Shown: positions 14,623 to 21,979 of the stretch, piece by piece
Layout: each line of letters opens with the position of its first letter
How positions within the stretch are numbered: the first letter of the stretch is position 1
Source: DASRRB01 sp036732755
GTDB lineage: Bacteria > Planctomycetota > B15-G4 > SIAN01
Length of the DNA stretch: 32,694 nt
NCBI GenBank assembly: GCA_036732755.1
Contig: DAINBU010000052.1
Location: forward strand, 1 to 32,694
Direction: 5' to 3'
Notes under the pieces: model-generated
Database searches by the model: none
What the model was told of the DNA's origin: nothing
Seen by the model: only the letters and a program-made list of their open reading frames with translations
Made by a program: the position numbers and the translations under genes

Positions 14623-15635
14623 GGCGCCGCTCCGGGTGCGCCGCCTTTCGGAGCGTCACCGTTCAGGGCGTCGCCGATCTGGCGGTTCACGTCGGCGTGG
14701 ACGAACTGCGCGCTCACCTTGAGCGCGTTCGCCATCGCGCGGCGATCGGAGCGGCCGTGCATGATCATCACGAGGCCGTTCACGCCGAGCAGCGGCGCGC
14801 CGCCGTACTCGGCGTAGTCGAGCTTCTTGATGATGCCGCCGACCGCCTGGCCGAGCGGCGACTTCTGCGCGGCGGCGTCGGCGAGCGGCCCCTTCACGGT
14901 GTCGTGAAAGTAGTGGCCGACGCCCTCGAAGACCTTCAGCACCACGTTCCCGACGAAACCCTCGCAGACGATGACGTCGGCGCGGTTCGCCAGGAGGTCG
15001 TTGCCCTCGATGTTTCCGGCGAAGTGGAAGGGTGCTGCCGTGAAGAGGTCGCGCGTGCTCTTCACCAGCTCGTTGCCCTTCTCCTCCTCCTCGCCGATGT
15101 TGAGGAGCGCCACGCGCGGCTTCGTCGTCCCGAGCACGTTGCGGGCGAAGAGCTCGCCCATCACGCCGTACTGCAGCAGATGGTTGGGCTTGGCGTGCAC
15201 GTTGGCGCCGACGTCGAGGATCGTGATCGGGCCGTTCGCGCCCTGGAACGTCACCGCGATCCCGGGGCGGTCGACCTTCGGCAGCGGACCGAGGACGCGC
15301 CACGCCGCGGCGACGCAGGCGCCGGTGCTGCCCGCCGAGACGAACGCCCCCGCCTCGCCCTTCCGCACGCAGTCCATGGCGACCATGATCGACGAGAGCG
15401 GCTTGCGCAGGACCTTGACGGGCGACTCGCCCTTCTCGATCGCATCGGTCGCCGGCTTGAACGCGCACTCGCGCAGGATGGGCGCCTTCGAGAAGCAGGG
15501 CTCCATCGCGTCCGGCGCGCCGACCAGGATCACGTCGGACGGGCGGACGAACTCCTTCTCGAAAGCGCGCGCGACACCGAGGAGGATCTCCTCCGGGGCA
15601 CGATCTCCCCCCATGGCGTCGACGGCGATCTTCAT
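14619..15635 (-). CDS. plsX: Phosphate acyltransferase
   Basis: 338 residues. Converts acyl-ACP to acyl-phosphate, the donor for the first step of phospholipid synthesis. The start MKIAVDAMGGDRAPEEIL and internal GANVHAKPNHLLQYG, LNIGEEEEKGN and VCEGFVGNVVLKVFEG are the family's conserved blocks. The last ~15 residues (GDAPKGGAPGAAP) are an unconserved tail. It sits between rpmF (33 bases upstream) and fabH (4-nt overlap), the common bacterial rpmF-plsX-fabH order. Probably a peripheral membrane protein. Confidence 0.97.
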   Translation of the reverse strand: MKIAVDAMGGDRAPEEILLGVARAFEKEFVRPSDVILVGAPDAMEPCFSKAPILRECAFKPATDAIEKGESPVKVLRKPLSSIMVAMDCVRKGEAGAFVSAGSTGACVAAAWRVLGPLPKVDRPGIAVTFQGANGPITILDVGANVHAKPNHLLQYGVMGELFARNVLGTTKPRVALLNIGEEEEKGNELVKSTRDLFTAAPFHFAGNIEGNDLLANRADVIVCEGFVGNVVLKVFEGVGHYFHDTVKGPLADAAAQKSPLGQAVGGIIKKLDYAEYGGAPLLGVNGLVMIMHGRSDRRAMANALKVSAQFVHADVNRQIGDALNGDAPKGGAPGAAP

Positions 15636-15668
15636 TGCGGGAGCCCTCGCAGCCGGCGGGCGGCGGCC

Positions 15669-15866
15669 TCAGCTCGCCGAGGCCTCTTCGCCGAGGTCGA
15701 CGAGCACGCGCTTGCCGGCGTAGTACCCGCAGGCGTCGCAGATGGCGTGGGGCCGGCATGCCTTCCCGCAGCGGGAGCAGCGCGACAGGCTCGGGAGCAT
15801 GAGGTGGTGGTGCGAGCGGCGCTTGCCCTTGCGGTGTCGCGACGTCTTCTTCTTCGGGACGGCCAT
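15669..15866 (-). CDS. rpmF: 50S ribosomal protein L32
   Basis: 65 residues. Starts MAVPKKKTSRHRKGKRRSHH, the conserved basic L32 beginning. It holds a zinc ribbon with C30-x2-C33 and C43-x2-C46 and a further C37. First gene of the fatty acid and phospholipid cluster, as in many bacteria. The zinc-binding (C+) form is present. Confidence 0.97.
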   Translation of the reverse strand: MAVPKKKTSRHRKGKRRSHHHLMLPSLSRCSRCGKACRPHAICDACGYYAGKRVLVDLGEEASAS

Positions 15867-15974
15867 GGCCTCTCCGGGTGCACCCCGCGCCGCTGGCGGC
15901 GGCGCCGGGATCGCAGTCGGTGCGGCGGTCGGCCCCGACGAGGAGCCACTTCGCCGCCGTGACGGAATCGGGGA

Positions 15975-16003
15975 AGGTTACGGCGACTTCCCGGGGCAAT
16001 CAA
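15975..16003 (-). promoter_or_regulatory. Possible promoter of the rpmF-plsX-fab operon
   Basis: On the minus strand, TTGATT (15998-16003) and TAACCT (15975-15980) with a 17-base spacer, about 110 bases upstream of rpmF, in the 211-base gap after alaS. The -35 is fair and the -10 weak. The rest of the gap is GC-rich with short imperfect hairpins and no gene. Confidence 0.3.
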
Positions 16004-16077
16004 TGGCTCGGCCCGGCGGACGAGCGGCGCCGCGGCGAACCGACGCTGCGGCGTCCCCCGACGACGCGGGCGCCGAC

Positions 16078-18768
16078 TCACTTCGCCGCGGCCGCCGCCA
16101 CCAGCGCGCGTGCCTTCGCGAGCGCGCCCTCGACCGCGCCGCCCGCCTTGCCCTGCCCGCGCGCGAGCGAGGGGTTTCCACCGCCGCCGCCGCCGAGCTC
16201 ACCGGCCACCACGCGGCACAAGTCACCCGCCTTGACGCCCCGCTTCTGCGCCGCCTCGTCGCACGCGACCACGAGCGGCGCCTTGTCGCCCTCCTTGCCG
16301 ACCAGCACGAGCACCGACCCCGCCGCCGCCTTGGGCTTCCACTGGTCGACCAGGCGCAGCAGCGCGTCGCCCGACGCGTCGACCGCGCGGCCGATCCAGT
16401 GGAGCGCGCCGATCGCCTCGGAGGAGGCGAGCAGCGCGTCGATCTCGACGCCGCTGCCGGCGCGCGCCGACTTGTCGGCCTCCTTGCGCAGCTTCTTCAG
16501 CTCGTCCTGCAGGGACGCGATGCGGGCCGGCAGCTCCTCGACCGACGACTTGAGCGTCGCCGCGGCCGCGCGCACCAGATCTTCGCGCTGCTGCATGAAG
16601 TCGAGCGTCTTCAGGCCGGTCACCGCCTCGATGCGGCGGACCCCCGCCGCGATGCCCCCTTCGGAGACGATCTTGAACGCCCCGATGTCGCCGGTGCGCG
16701 TGACGTGCGTGCCGCCGCACAGCTCGACGCTGCGCCGCTCGGGCGCGCCGTCCTCGACGGCGACGACGCGCACGCGGGAGCCGTACTTCTCGCCGAAGAG
16801 CGCGATCGCCCCCGCTTCCACCGCCTCGTCGAACCCCTTATCGTTCTTCGAGACGTCGAGGTTCGCGACCACCTGCTCGTTCACGAGGCGCTCGATCAGA
16901 CGCAGCTTCTCGGGCGGCACCGCGCCCTGGAAGCTGAAGTCGAAGCGCAGCCGCTCGGAGTCGACGAGCGAGCCCTTCTGCTCGACCCCCTTGCCGAGCA
17001 CCGACCGCAGCGCCCAGTGCAGCAGGTGGGTCGCGGTGTGGTTGCGCCGCGTCGGAGAACGGTGCGCGGCGTCGACGACGAGGCGTCCCTTCTGCCCCTC
17101 GCTCACGCTGCCCGCGACGACGGTGCCGTGGTGGAGGTGGTACCCGTCGCGCTTCGTCGTGTCGCGGATGCGCACGCGGAAGCTGTCGGAGGCGAACTCG
17201 CCGCGGTCGCCGACCTGGCCGCCGCCCTCCGCGTAGAAGGGCGACGCCGAAAAGACCAGCGCGACGTCGTCCCCCTCGGTCGCCGTCTTCACTCGCGCCT
17301 CGCCCTTCAGGATCACCGCGAGCGCCGCCTCGCGCGCGTCCTCCTCGTAGCCCGTGAAGCGCGTCGCCTCGAGCTCGCGCTTGAGCTCCTTCAGCGGCCC
17401 GCCCGCGAAGATGTCGCCCTGCATGGTCGACCCGGCGCGCGAGCGCGCGCGCTGCTCTTCCATCGCCTCCTCGAAGCCCGCCTCGTCGAACGGGAGCCCG
17501 CGCTCCTCGACGATGCGCCGCGTCAGGTCGGACGGGAAGCCGGCCGTGTCCCAGAGGTAGAAGACGACGCGGCCGTCGAGCGTCTTCGCGCCCGCCTTCG
17601 CCGCCTTCGCCAGCTCTTCGTCGAGACGCGCGCGGCCTTTGGTGTAGGTCTCGAGGAAGCGCTTCTCCTCCTCGCCCACCACCTGCACGATCTTGCTCTC
17701 GAGGCGGCGGATCTCCGGGAAGACCTCCGCCATGCCCGGGACCGCGATCACCGTCGGCGCGAGCTCCGCGAGGAACGGCCCGTTCATGCCGAGCGCGTCG
17801 AGCCCGTCGGCGAGCGCGCGCCGCAGGATCTTGCGCACGACGTAGCCTTGGCGCTCGTTCGAGGGGACCACGCCGTCCGCGATCGTGAACACCGACGCGC
17901 GGATGTGGTCGGCGATGCGCCGCATCGGACGGTCGAGGCGGGCGTCCTCGCCGTACTTCCGGCCCGACAGCGCCGAGATCTTCGCCAGGATCGGCGCGAA
18001 GAGGTCGGTGTCGAAGTTGGTCGGCTTGCCCTGCATCACCCGGACGATGCGCTCGAGCCCCATCCCGGTGTCGATGTTGCGCTGCGGCAGCGGCTTCAGC
18101 TCGCCGCCGTCGCGCCGGTCGAACTGGGTGAAGACGAGGTTCCAGATCTCGAGCCAGCGTCCGCAGCCGCAGCTCGGGTCGCACTCCCCGCCCTTCGGGC
18201 AGCCCGGCTTCGCGCCCCAGTCGAAGTAGATCTCCGAGCACGGCCCGCACGGCCCGTTCGGCCCCTTCGAGGGCGCCTCGCTCGGCCAGTAGTTGTCCTT
18301 CTCCCCGAAGCGCCACAGCCGGTCGGCCGCGTAGCCGAGCTTCTTCCAGCACTCCGCCGCCTCGTCGTCGTCCTGGTAGACGGTGATGCCGAGCCGCTTC
18401 CTGTCGAGCCCGTATCCGGTGCGCAGCAGCTCGTCGGCCCACGCGATCGCCTCGGACTTGAAGTAGTCGCCGAAGCTGAAGTTGCCGAGCATCTCGAAGA
18501 AGGTGTGGTGGCTCGGCGTGCGGCCGACGTTGTCGAGGTCGGGCAGGCGCAGGCACTTCTGGGTCGTCGAGGCGCGCTGGAACGGATGGGTCCCGCGCCC
18601 GAGGAACATGTCCTTGAACTGGTTCATCCCCGCTCCGGTGAAGAGCAGGGTCGGATCGTCGTCCGGAACCAGCGAGGCGCTCGGGCAGACCGTGTGGCCC
18701 CGCTTCTTGAAGAAGTCGAGGTAGGTCGCCCGGATCTGCGCCGAGGTCGCGGAGGTCGCAAGGGTCAT
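16078..18768 (-). CDS. alaS: Alanine--tRNA ligase
   Basis: 896 residues from the ATG at 18768. An ATG 13 codons further upstream (18807) is possible, but the family normally starts close to the IRATYLDFF segment. Charges tRNA-Ala and edits mis-charged serine and glycine. The class II catalytic core includes LFTGAGMNQFKD, KCLRLPDLDNVGRTPSHHTFF and GPCGPCSEIYFDWG. A cysteine-rich insert (about C-x5-C-x3-C-x-C) precedes RWLEIWNLVF. The editing domain has HTATHLLH near residue 577 and CGGTH near 684. A C-terminal DHHA1-type domain with GGGGG follows. It lies downstream of recA on the same strand, a common pairing, but without recX between them. Confidence 0.97.
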   Translation of the reverse strand: MTLATSATSAQIRATYLDFFKKRGHTVCPSASLVPDDDPTLLFTGAGMNQFKDMFLGRGTHPFQRASTTQKCLRLPDLDNVGRTPSHHTFFEMLGNFSFGDYFKSEAIAWADELLRTGYGLDRKRLGITVYQDDDEAAECWKKLGYAADRLWRFGEKDNYWPSEAPSKGPNGPCGPCSEIYFDWGAKPGCPKGGECDPSCGCGRWLEIWNLVFTQFDRRDGGELKPLPQRNIDTGMGLERIVRVMQGKPTNFDTDLFAPILAKISALSGRKYGEDARLDRPMRRIADHIRASVFTIADGVVPSNERQGYVVRKILRRALADGLDALGMNGPFLAELAPTVIAVPGMAEVFPEIRRLESKIVQVVGEEEKRFLETYTKGRARLDEELAKAAKAGAKTLDGRVVFYLWDTAGFPSDLTRRIVEERGLPFDEAGFEEAMEEQRARSRAGSTMQGDIFAGGPLKELKRELEATRFTGYEEDAREAALAVILKGEARVKTATEGDDVALVFSASPFYAEGGGQVGDRGEFASDSFRVRIRDTTKRDGYHLHHGTVVAGSVSEGQKGRLVVDAAHRSPTRRNHTATHLLHWALRSVLGKGVEQKGSLVDSERLRFDFSFQGAVPPEKLRLIERLVNEQVVANLDVSKNDKGFDEAVEAGAIALFGEKYGSRVRVVAVEDGAPERRSVELCGGTHVTRTGDIGAFKIVSEGGIAAGVRRIEAVTGLKTLDFMQQREDLVRAAAATLKSSVEELPARIASLQDELKKLRKEADKSARAGSGVEIDALLASSEAIGALHWIGRAVDASGDALLRLVDQWKPKAAAGSVLVLVGKEGDKAPLVVACDEAAQKRGVKAGDLCRVVAGELGGGGGGNPSLARGQGKAGGAVEGALAKARALVAAAAAK

Positions 18769-18815
18769 GGGTACGTCGCATCCTGCGAGACGTGAAGGAC
18801 GCGACATTTAACCAT

Positions 18816-18870
18816 CACCGGCGGCACGGCCGCCGTGGCACCGGCGGCACGGCCGCCGTGGCACCGGCGG
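18816..18870 (-). repeat. Tandem 23-bp hairpin-forming repeat between recA and alaS
   Basis: The unit CACCGGCGGCACGGCCGCCGTGG occurs at 18816-18838 and 18839-18861, with the start of a third copy after it. Each unit contains a 6-bp stem GGCGGC/GCCGCC with a 3-nt loop, so the RNA after recA can form two stacked hairpins. It could slow or end recA transcription or protect its 3' end. The T-poor flank argues against a simple intrinsic terminator. Confidence 0.6.
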
Positions 18871-18911
18871 CGCGCAGTCCGTGCCGCGCCGCCGCTCGCC
18901 GCGCGAATCGA

Positions 18912-20324
18912 CTACTTGCGGGTCGCGGGTGCGGCGACCGGCTTGCGGGCGACGTCGTTCTCCTTGGCCGAAGCGCCCGATGCCGCGGCGCTCGCGGGGC
19001 GCCCGCCGTTTGACGTGTTCGACGCGTTCGCTGCGCTCGACGCGCCCGACGCGCCCGACGCGCCCGACGCGCCCGACGCGTTCGTTGCGGGCGGCGGAGC
19101 GGCCGGCGGCTTCGCGCCGCCCGTCCCAGCGGAGGTCGTGTTGGCCCCCGTCCCCGCCATCGTCCCGGCCGTCGCCGCGACGCCGCCGTTCGAGGCGGCG
19201 GCCTCGTTCCGCTCGGCGGCCGGCAGCGCGTTCCTCGCGACCACCTCGCGGATCTGCGCGTCGACCTTCGCGGCGACGTCCTTGTTGGCCTTGAGGAACT
19301 CGATCGCCTTCTCGCGTCCCTGCCCGATCCGCAGCTGCCCGTAGGAGAACCAGGTCCCCGACTTCTCGAGCACCCGGTGCAGCGCGCCGAGGTCGACGAG
19401 GTCGCCCGTGTAGGAGATCCCCTCGTCGAAGAGGATGTCGAACTCGGTCTTGCGGAACGGCGGCGCGACCTTGTTCTTCACGACCGTCGCGCGCGCCCGC
19501 GCCCCGATCGTCTCCTCGCCGACCTTGAGGTTGCCGATGCGCCGGATGTCGATGCGCATCGAGGCGTAGAACTTCAGCGCACGCCCGCCGGTCGTCGTCT
19601 CGGGATTGCCGAACATGACGCCGATCTTCTCGCGGATCTGGTTGATGAAGACGATGGCGCAGTTCGACTTGGAGATGGCGCCGGTCAGCTTGCGCAGCGC
19701 CTGCGACATGAGGCGCGCCTGCAAGCCCATGTGGGACTCGCCCATCTCGCCCTCGATCTCCGCCTTCGGCACGAGCGCCGCGACCGAGTCGATGACGACG
19801 AGGTCGACCCCGCCCGAGCGGATCAGCATCTCCGCGATCTCGAGCGCCTGCTCGCCGGTGTCGGGCTGCGAGACGAGCAGCGCATCGAGGTCGACCCCGA
19901 GCTTGCGCGCATAGACCGGGTCGAGCGCGTGCTCGGCGTCGATGAAGGCCGCGATGCCGCCGGCGCGCTGCGCATTGGCGATGCAGTGCAGCGTGAGCGT
20001 CGTCTTTCCCGAGCTCTCCGGCCCGAAGATCTCCGTCACTCGGCCGCGCGGGATGCCGACGCCTCCCATCGCCATGTCGAGCGAAAGGCAGCCGGTCGAG
20101 ATACCGGCGATGGGGACGATGCGCCCTTCGCCGAGGCGCATGATCGACCCCTTGCCGAACTGCTTCTCGATCTGGCCCAGCACGTCCGTGACCGCCTGCT
20201 TGCGCTGGGCGTCGGCCTTCTCGGACTTGTCGAACTTGTCGGGCTTTTCGGACCTGTCGGGGCGGTCGGCCTTCTCCCCCCGTTCGGACCGGTCGTGTCG
20301 ATCGGAGCTGTTCGCGGACGTCAC
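18912..20324 (-). CDS. recA: Recombinase RecA with long disordered extensions at both ends
   Basis: 470 residues; the start is a GTG at 20324 preceded by GGAGGG. Core residues ~40-365 are a normal RecA: GPESSGKTTL Walker A (101-110), LVVIDSVAAL Walker B (175-184), L1 EGEMGESHMGLQAR, L2 GVMFGNPETTTGGRALK and NQIREKIG. It pairs DNA in repair and stimulates LexA self-cleavage. Two features are unusual. There is a 38-residue charged N-terminal arm of Asp/Arg/Lys/Ser/Glu repeats (DRSERGEKAD, DRSEKPDKFDKSEKAD). There is also a ~100-residue Ala/Gly/Ser/Asn-rich C-tail with GASGASGASGAS, ending basic (RKPVAAPATRK) instead of the usual short acidic tail. alaS follows on the same strand; recX is absent. 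Confidence 0.97.
   Translation of the reverse strand: MTSANSSDRHDRSERGEKADRPDRSEKPDKFDKSEKADAQRKQAVTDVLGQIEKQFGKGSIMRLGEGRIVPIAGISTGCLSLDMAMGGVGIPRGRVTEIFGPESSGKTTLTLHCIANAQRAGGIAAFIDAEHALDPVYARKLGVDLDALLVSQPDTGEQALEIAEMLIRSGGVDLVVIDSVAALVPKAEIEGEMGESHMGLQARLMSQALRKLTGAISKSNCAIVFINQIREKIGVMFGNPETTTGGRALKFYASMRIDIRRIGNLKVGEETIGARARATVVKNKVAPPFRKTEFDILFDEGISYTGDLVDLGALHRVLEKSGTWFSYGQLRIGQGREKAIEFLKANKDVAAKVDAQIREVVARNALPAAERNEAAASNGGVAATAGTMAGTGANTTSAGTGGAKPPAAPPPATNASGASGASGASGASSAANASNTSNGGRPASAAASGASAKENDVARKPVAAPATRK
19039..19080 (-). repeat. 9-bp microsatellite inside recA
   Basis: GACGCGCCC repeated four times plus six bases, encoding the GASGASGASGAS part of the RecA tail. Nine bases keep the frame, so copy-number change would alter tail length without breaking the gene. 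Confidence 0.85.
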
Positions 20325-20391
20325 GGAGACCCTCCTCTGGTTGCATCGGGTGGGGCATCCCCGCCCGACCCGCTCCCGTTCGCGCCATTAC

Positions 20392-20406
20392 GAACGAAAG
20401 TAGAAC
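20392..20406 (-). promoter_or_regulatory. Probable LexA (SOS) operator of recA, GTTC-N7-GTTC
   Basis: On the minus strand GTTC-TACTTTC-GTTC, a direct repeat with exactly 7 bases between halves. This is the form known for LexA boxes in Alphaproteobacteria. It starts one base after the -10 box and covers the predicted transcription start of recA, where a repressor would block initiation. It is 68 bases from the GTG. Confidence 0.6.
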
Positions 20407-20407
20407 G

Positions 20408-20436
20408 ATGGTACGGGGGCCTCGAGCCCGCTTCAA
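20408..20436 (-). promoter_or_regulatory. recA promoter
   Basis: On the minus strand TTGAAG (20431-20436) and TACCAT (20408-20413) with a 17-base spacer. Each box matches 4 of 6 consensus bases. The GTTC-N7-GTTC repeat directly downstream supports it. Confidence 0.55.
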
Positions 20437-20481
20437 GGTCTCGCTCGAAGATCCGTCCCACTTCAGGATCTGTCCCGAGCT

Positions 20482-21039
20482 TCAAGACCCCGTGTCGGGC
20501 AGTTCCACCCGCGCCAAAGGGACGTACGTCGGCCCGCGCGGTGACGGCCGGCTCTCCATCACGGAGATGGCGTCGACCTCCTGCTCGCCGAAGCGCGGCA
20601 GCTCCGGGTCGAGCTCCCCCGCGGCCCGCCCCGGCCTCCCCTGCGCTCGCACCAGCGTGATGTGGGGCGTGAAGCCGCGCGGCTCGCGCGGGAAGCCGCG
20701 GCTGCGGATCGCCTCGTCGACCCGTCGCGTCAGCGTCGCGAGCGGCGCGCTCGGCTCGATGCCGGCCCACAGCACGCGCACCACTTGCGGCTTGGGGAAG
20801 GCGCCGAGGCCGCGGACCACGATCGCGAAGGGGGCCATCCCCTCGACCGCCTCCTCCACCGCCTCGATCACGTCCGGGATGCGCTCGTCGGCCGTCTCGC
20901 CGAGGAAGCGCAGCGTCAGGTGGAGGCGCGACTCGTCGATGCACCGGACGTTGCGGCCCAGGATCCCCACGCGCTCGCCGCCCTCGGCGAGCGCGCGCCT
21001 CAGTCCGCGATCGAGCTCGAGCGCGACGAACAGGCGCAC
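20482..21039 (-). CDS. thpR: RNA 2',3'-cyclic phosphodiesterase (2H family)
   Basis: 185 residues from a GTG at 21039. The ribosome site GAGG overlaps the stop of the kinase gene 7 bases upstream. Opens 2',3'-cyclic phosphate ends of RNA, historically called 2'-5' RNA ligase. The two catalytic HxT motifs are present: H40-L-T42 in RLHLTLRFLGE and H126-I-T128 in FTPHITLVR. The RLFVAL start is typical. It is the last gene of a five-gene minus-strand operon and is followed by the recA promoter. Confidence 0.93.
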   Translation of the reverse strand: MRLFVALELDRGLRRALAEGGERVGILGRNVRCIDESRLHLTLRFLGETADERIPDVIEAVEEAVEGMAPFAIVVRGLGAFPKPQVVRVLWAGIEPSAPLATLTRRVDEAIRSRGFPREPRGFTPHITLVRAQGRPGRAAGELDPELPRFGEQEVDAISVMESRPSPRGPTYVPLARVELPDTGS

Positions 21040-21046
21040 TGCGACC

Positions 21047-21949
21047 TCACAGCGTGACGAACTCCTTCAACTCCGCGAGCCGCCTCTCGAAGGTCGGCCG
21101 GTCGAGCGACTTCAGCCGGTCGAGCGAGAAGTCCTCGACGCAGAACGACGCCGTGATCGTCCCGGCGAGCATCGCGTGCTTCAGCGTCGCGAAGTCGGTG
21201 CGGTCGGCGTGCGCGACGTAGCCCATGAGGCCGCCGGCGAAGGAGTCGCCCGCCCCGGTCGGATCGACCACCTCGGGGACCGGGTAGGCCGGCAGCGCGT
21301 AGCCCTTCCCCTCGATCGAGAGGAAGGCGCCGTGCTCCCCCTTCTTGATGATCGCGATGTGGCTTCCGAGATCGTGGAGCCGGTGCGCGGCGCGGATCAG
21401 GTTCGACTCGCCCGAGAGCAGGCGCGCCTCGCCGTCGTTCAGGACGATGCCGTCGGTCTGGTGCATCACCTCTTCCAGGGCGGCGCGCTGCTCCTGGATC
21501 CACATGTCGCGCGTGTCGCAGAGGACGAACTTCGGCCGCTTCATCTGCGCGAGCGTCGCGAGCTGGTTCGTCGGCGAATCATTCGCGAGGAAGACGTAGG
21601 TGTGGTCGCGCAACGCTTCGGGCACGGCCGGCTTCCATTTGCCGAGCACGTTGAGCTTGACCCAGTTCGTCTGCGCGACGTTCAAGTCGTCGCCGTAGCG
21701 GCCCGACCAGTGGAACGTGTCGGTGTCGGCCATCGTCACGAGGCCGTCGAGCCCGACGCCGCGCCCCTTCAGGAGATCGCGGAACTCCGCCGGGAAGTCG
21801 CGCCCGACCACCGCGATCAGGTCGGTCCGCACCAGCAGCGCCGAGCACCAGGCGAAGTAGGTCGCCGAGCCGCCGAGCACGCGTTCGCGATAGCCCGACG
21901 GCGTCTTCACGTCGTCGAACGCGACCGAACCGAGGACGAGCAGGGACAT
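21047..21949 (-). CDS. PfkB-family carbohydrate/nucleoside kinase
   Basis: 300 residues; ATG with GGAG 7 bases upstream. The ribokinase fold is shown by GGSATYFAWCSALLV (26-40), IIKKGEHGAFL and the C-terminal PfkB signature DPTGAGDSFAGG (229-240), where D235 is the catalytic base and GAGD the anion hole. It phosphorylates a sugar, nucleoside or similar alcohol. The substrate cannot be told; the N-terminal substrate loop is not of the clear ribokinase or fructokinase type. It lies between the UPF0104 membrane protein gene (30 bases) and thpR (7 bases). Confidence 0.9.
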   Translation of the reverse strand: MSLLVLGSVAFDDVKTPSGYRERVLGGSATYFAWCSALLVRTDLIAVVGRDFPAEFRDLLKGRGVGLDGLVTMADTDTFHWSGRYGDDLNVAQTNWVKLNVLGKWKPAVPEALRDHTYVFLANDSPTNQLATLAQMKRPKFVLCDTRDMWIQEQRAALEEVMHQTDGIVLNDGEARLLSGESNLIRAAHRLHDLGSHIAIIKKGEHGAFLSIEGKGYALPAYPVPEVVDPTGAGDSFAGGLMGYVAHADRTDFATLKHAMLAGTITASFCVEDFSLDRLKSLDRPTFERRLAELKEFVTL

Positions 21950-21979
21950 GCGAGGGCTCCGCCGGAGGAGCGGCGGAGC

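Noticed and set aside
15742..18795. Open frame of 1017 codons on the plus strand opposite alaS
   Set aside because: Antisense shadow of alaS: rich in Arg, Ala, Asp and His with no domain, produced by high GC in the third codon position of the real gene.
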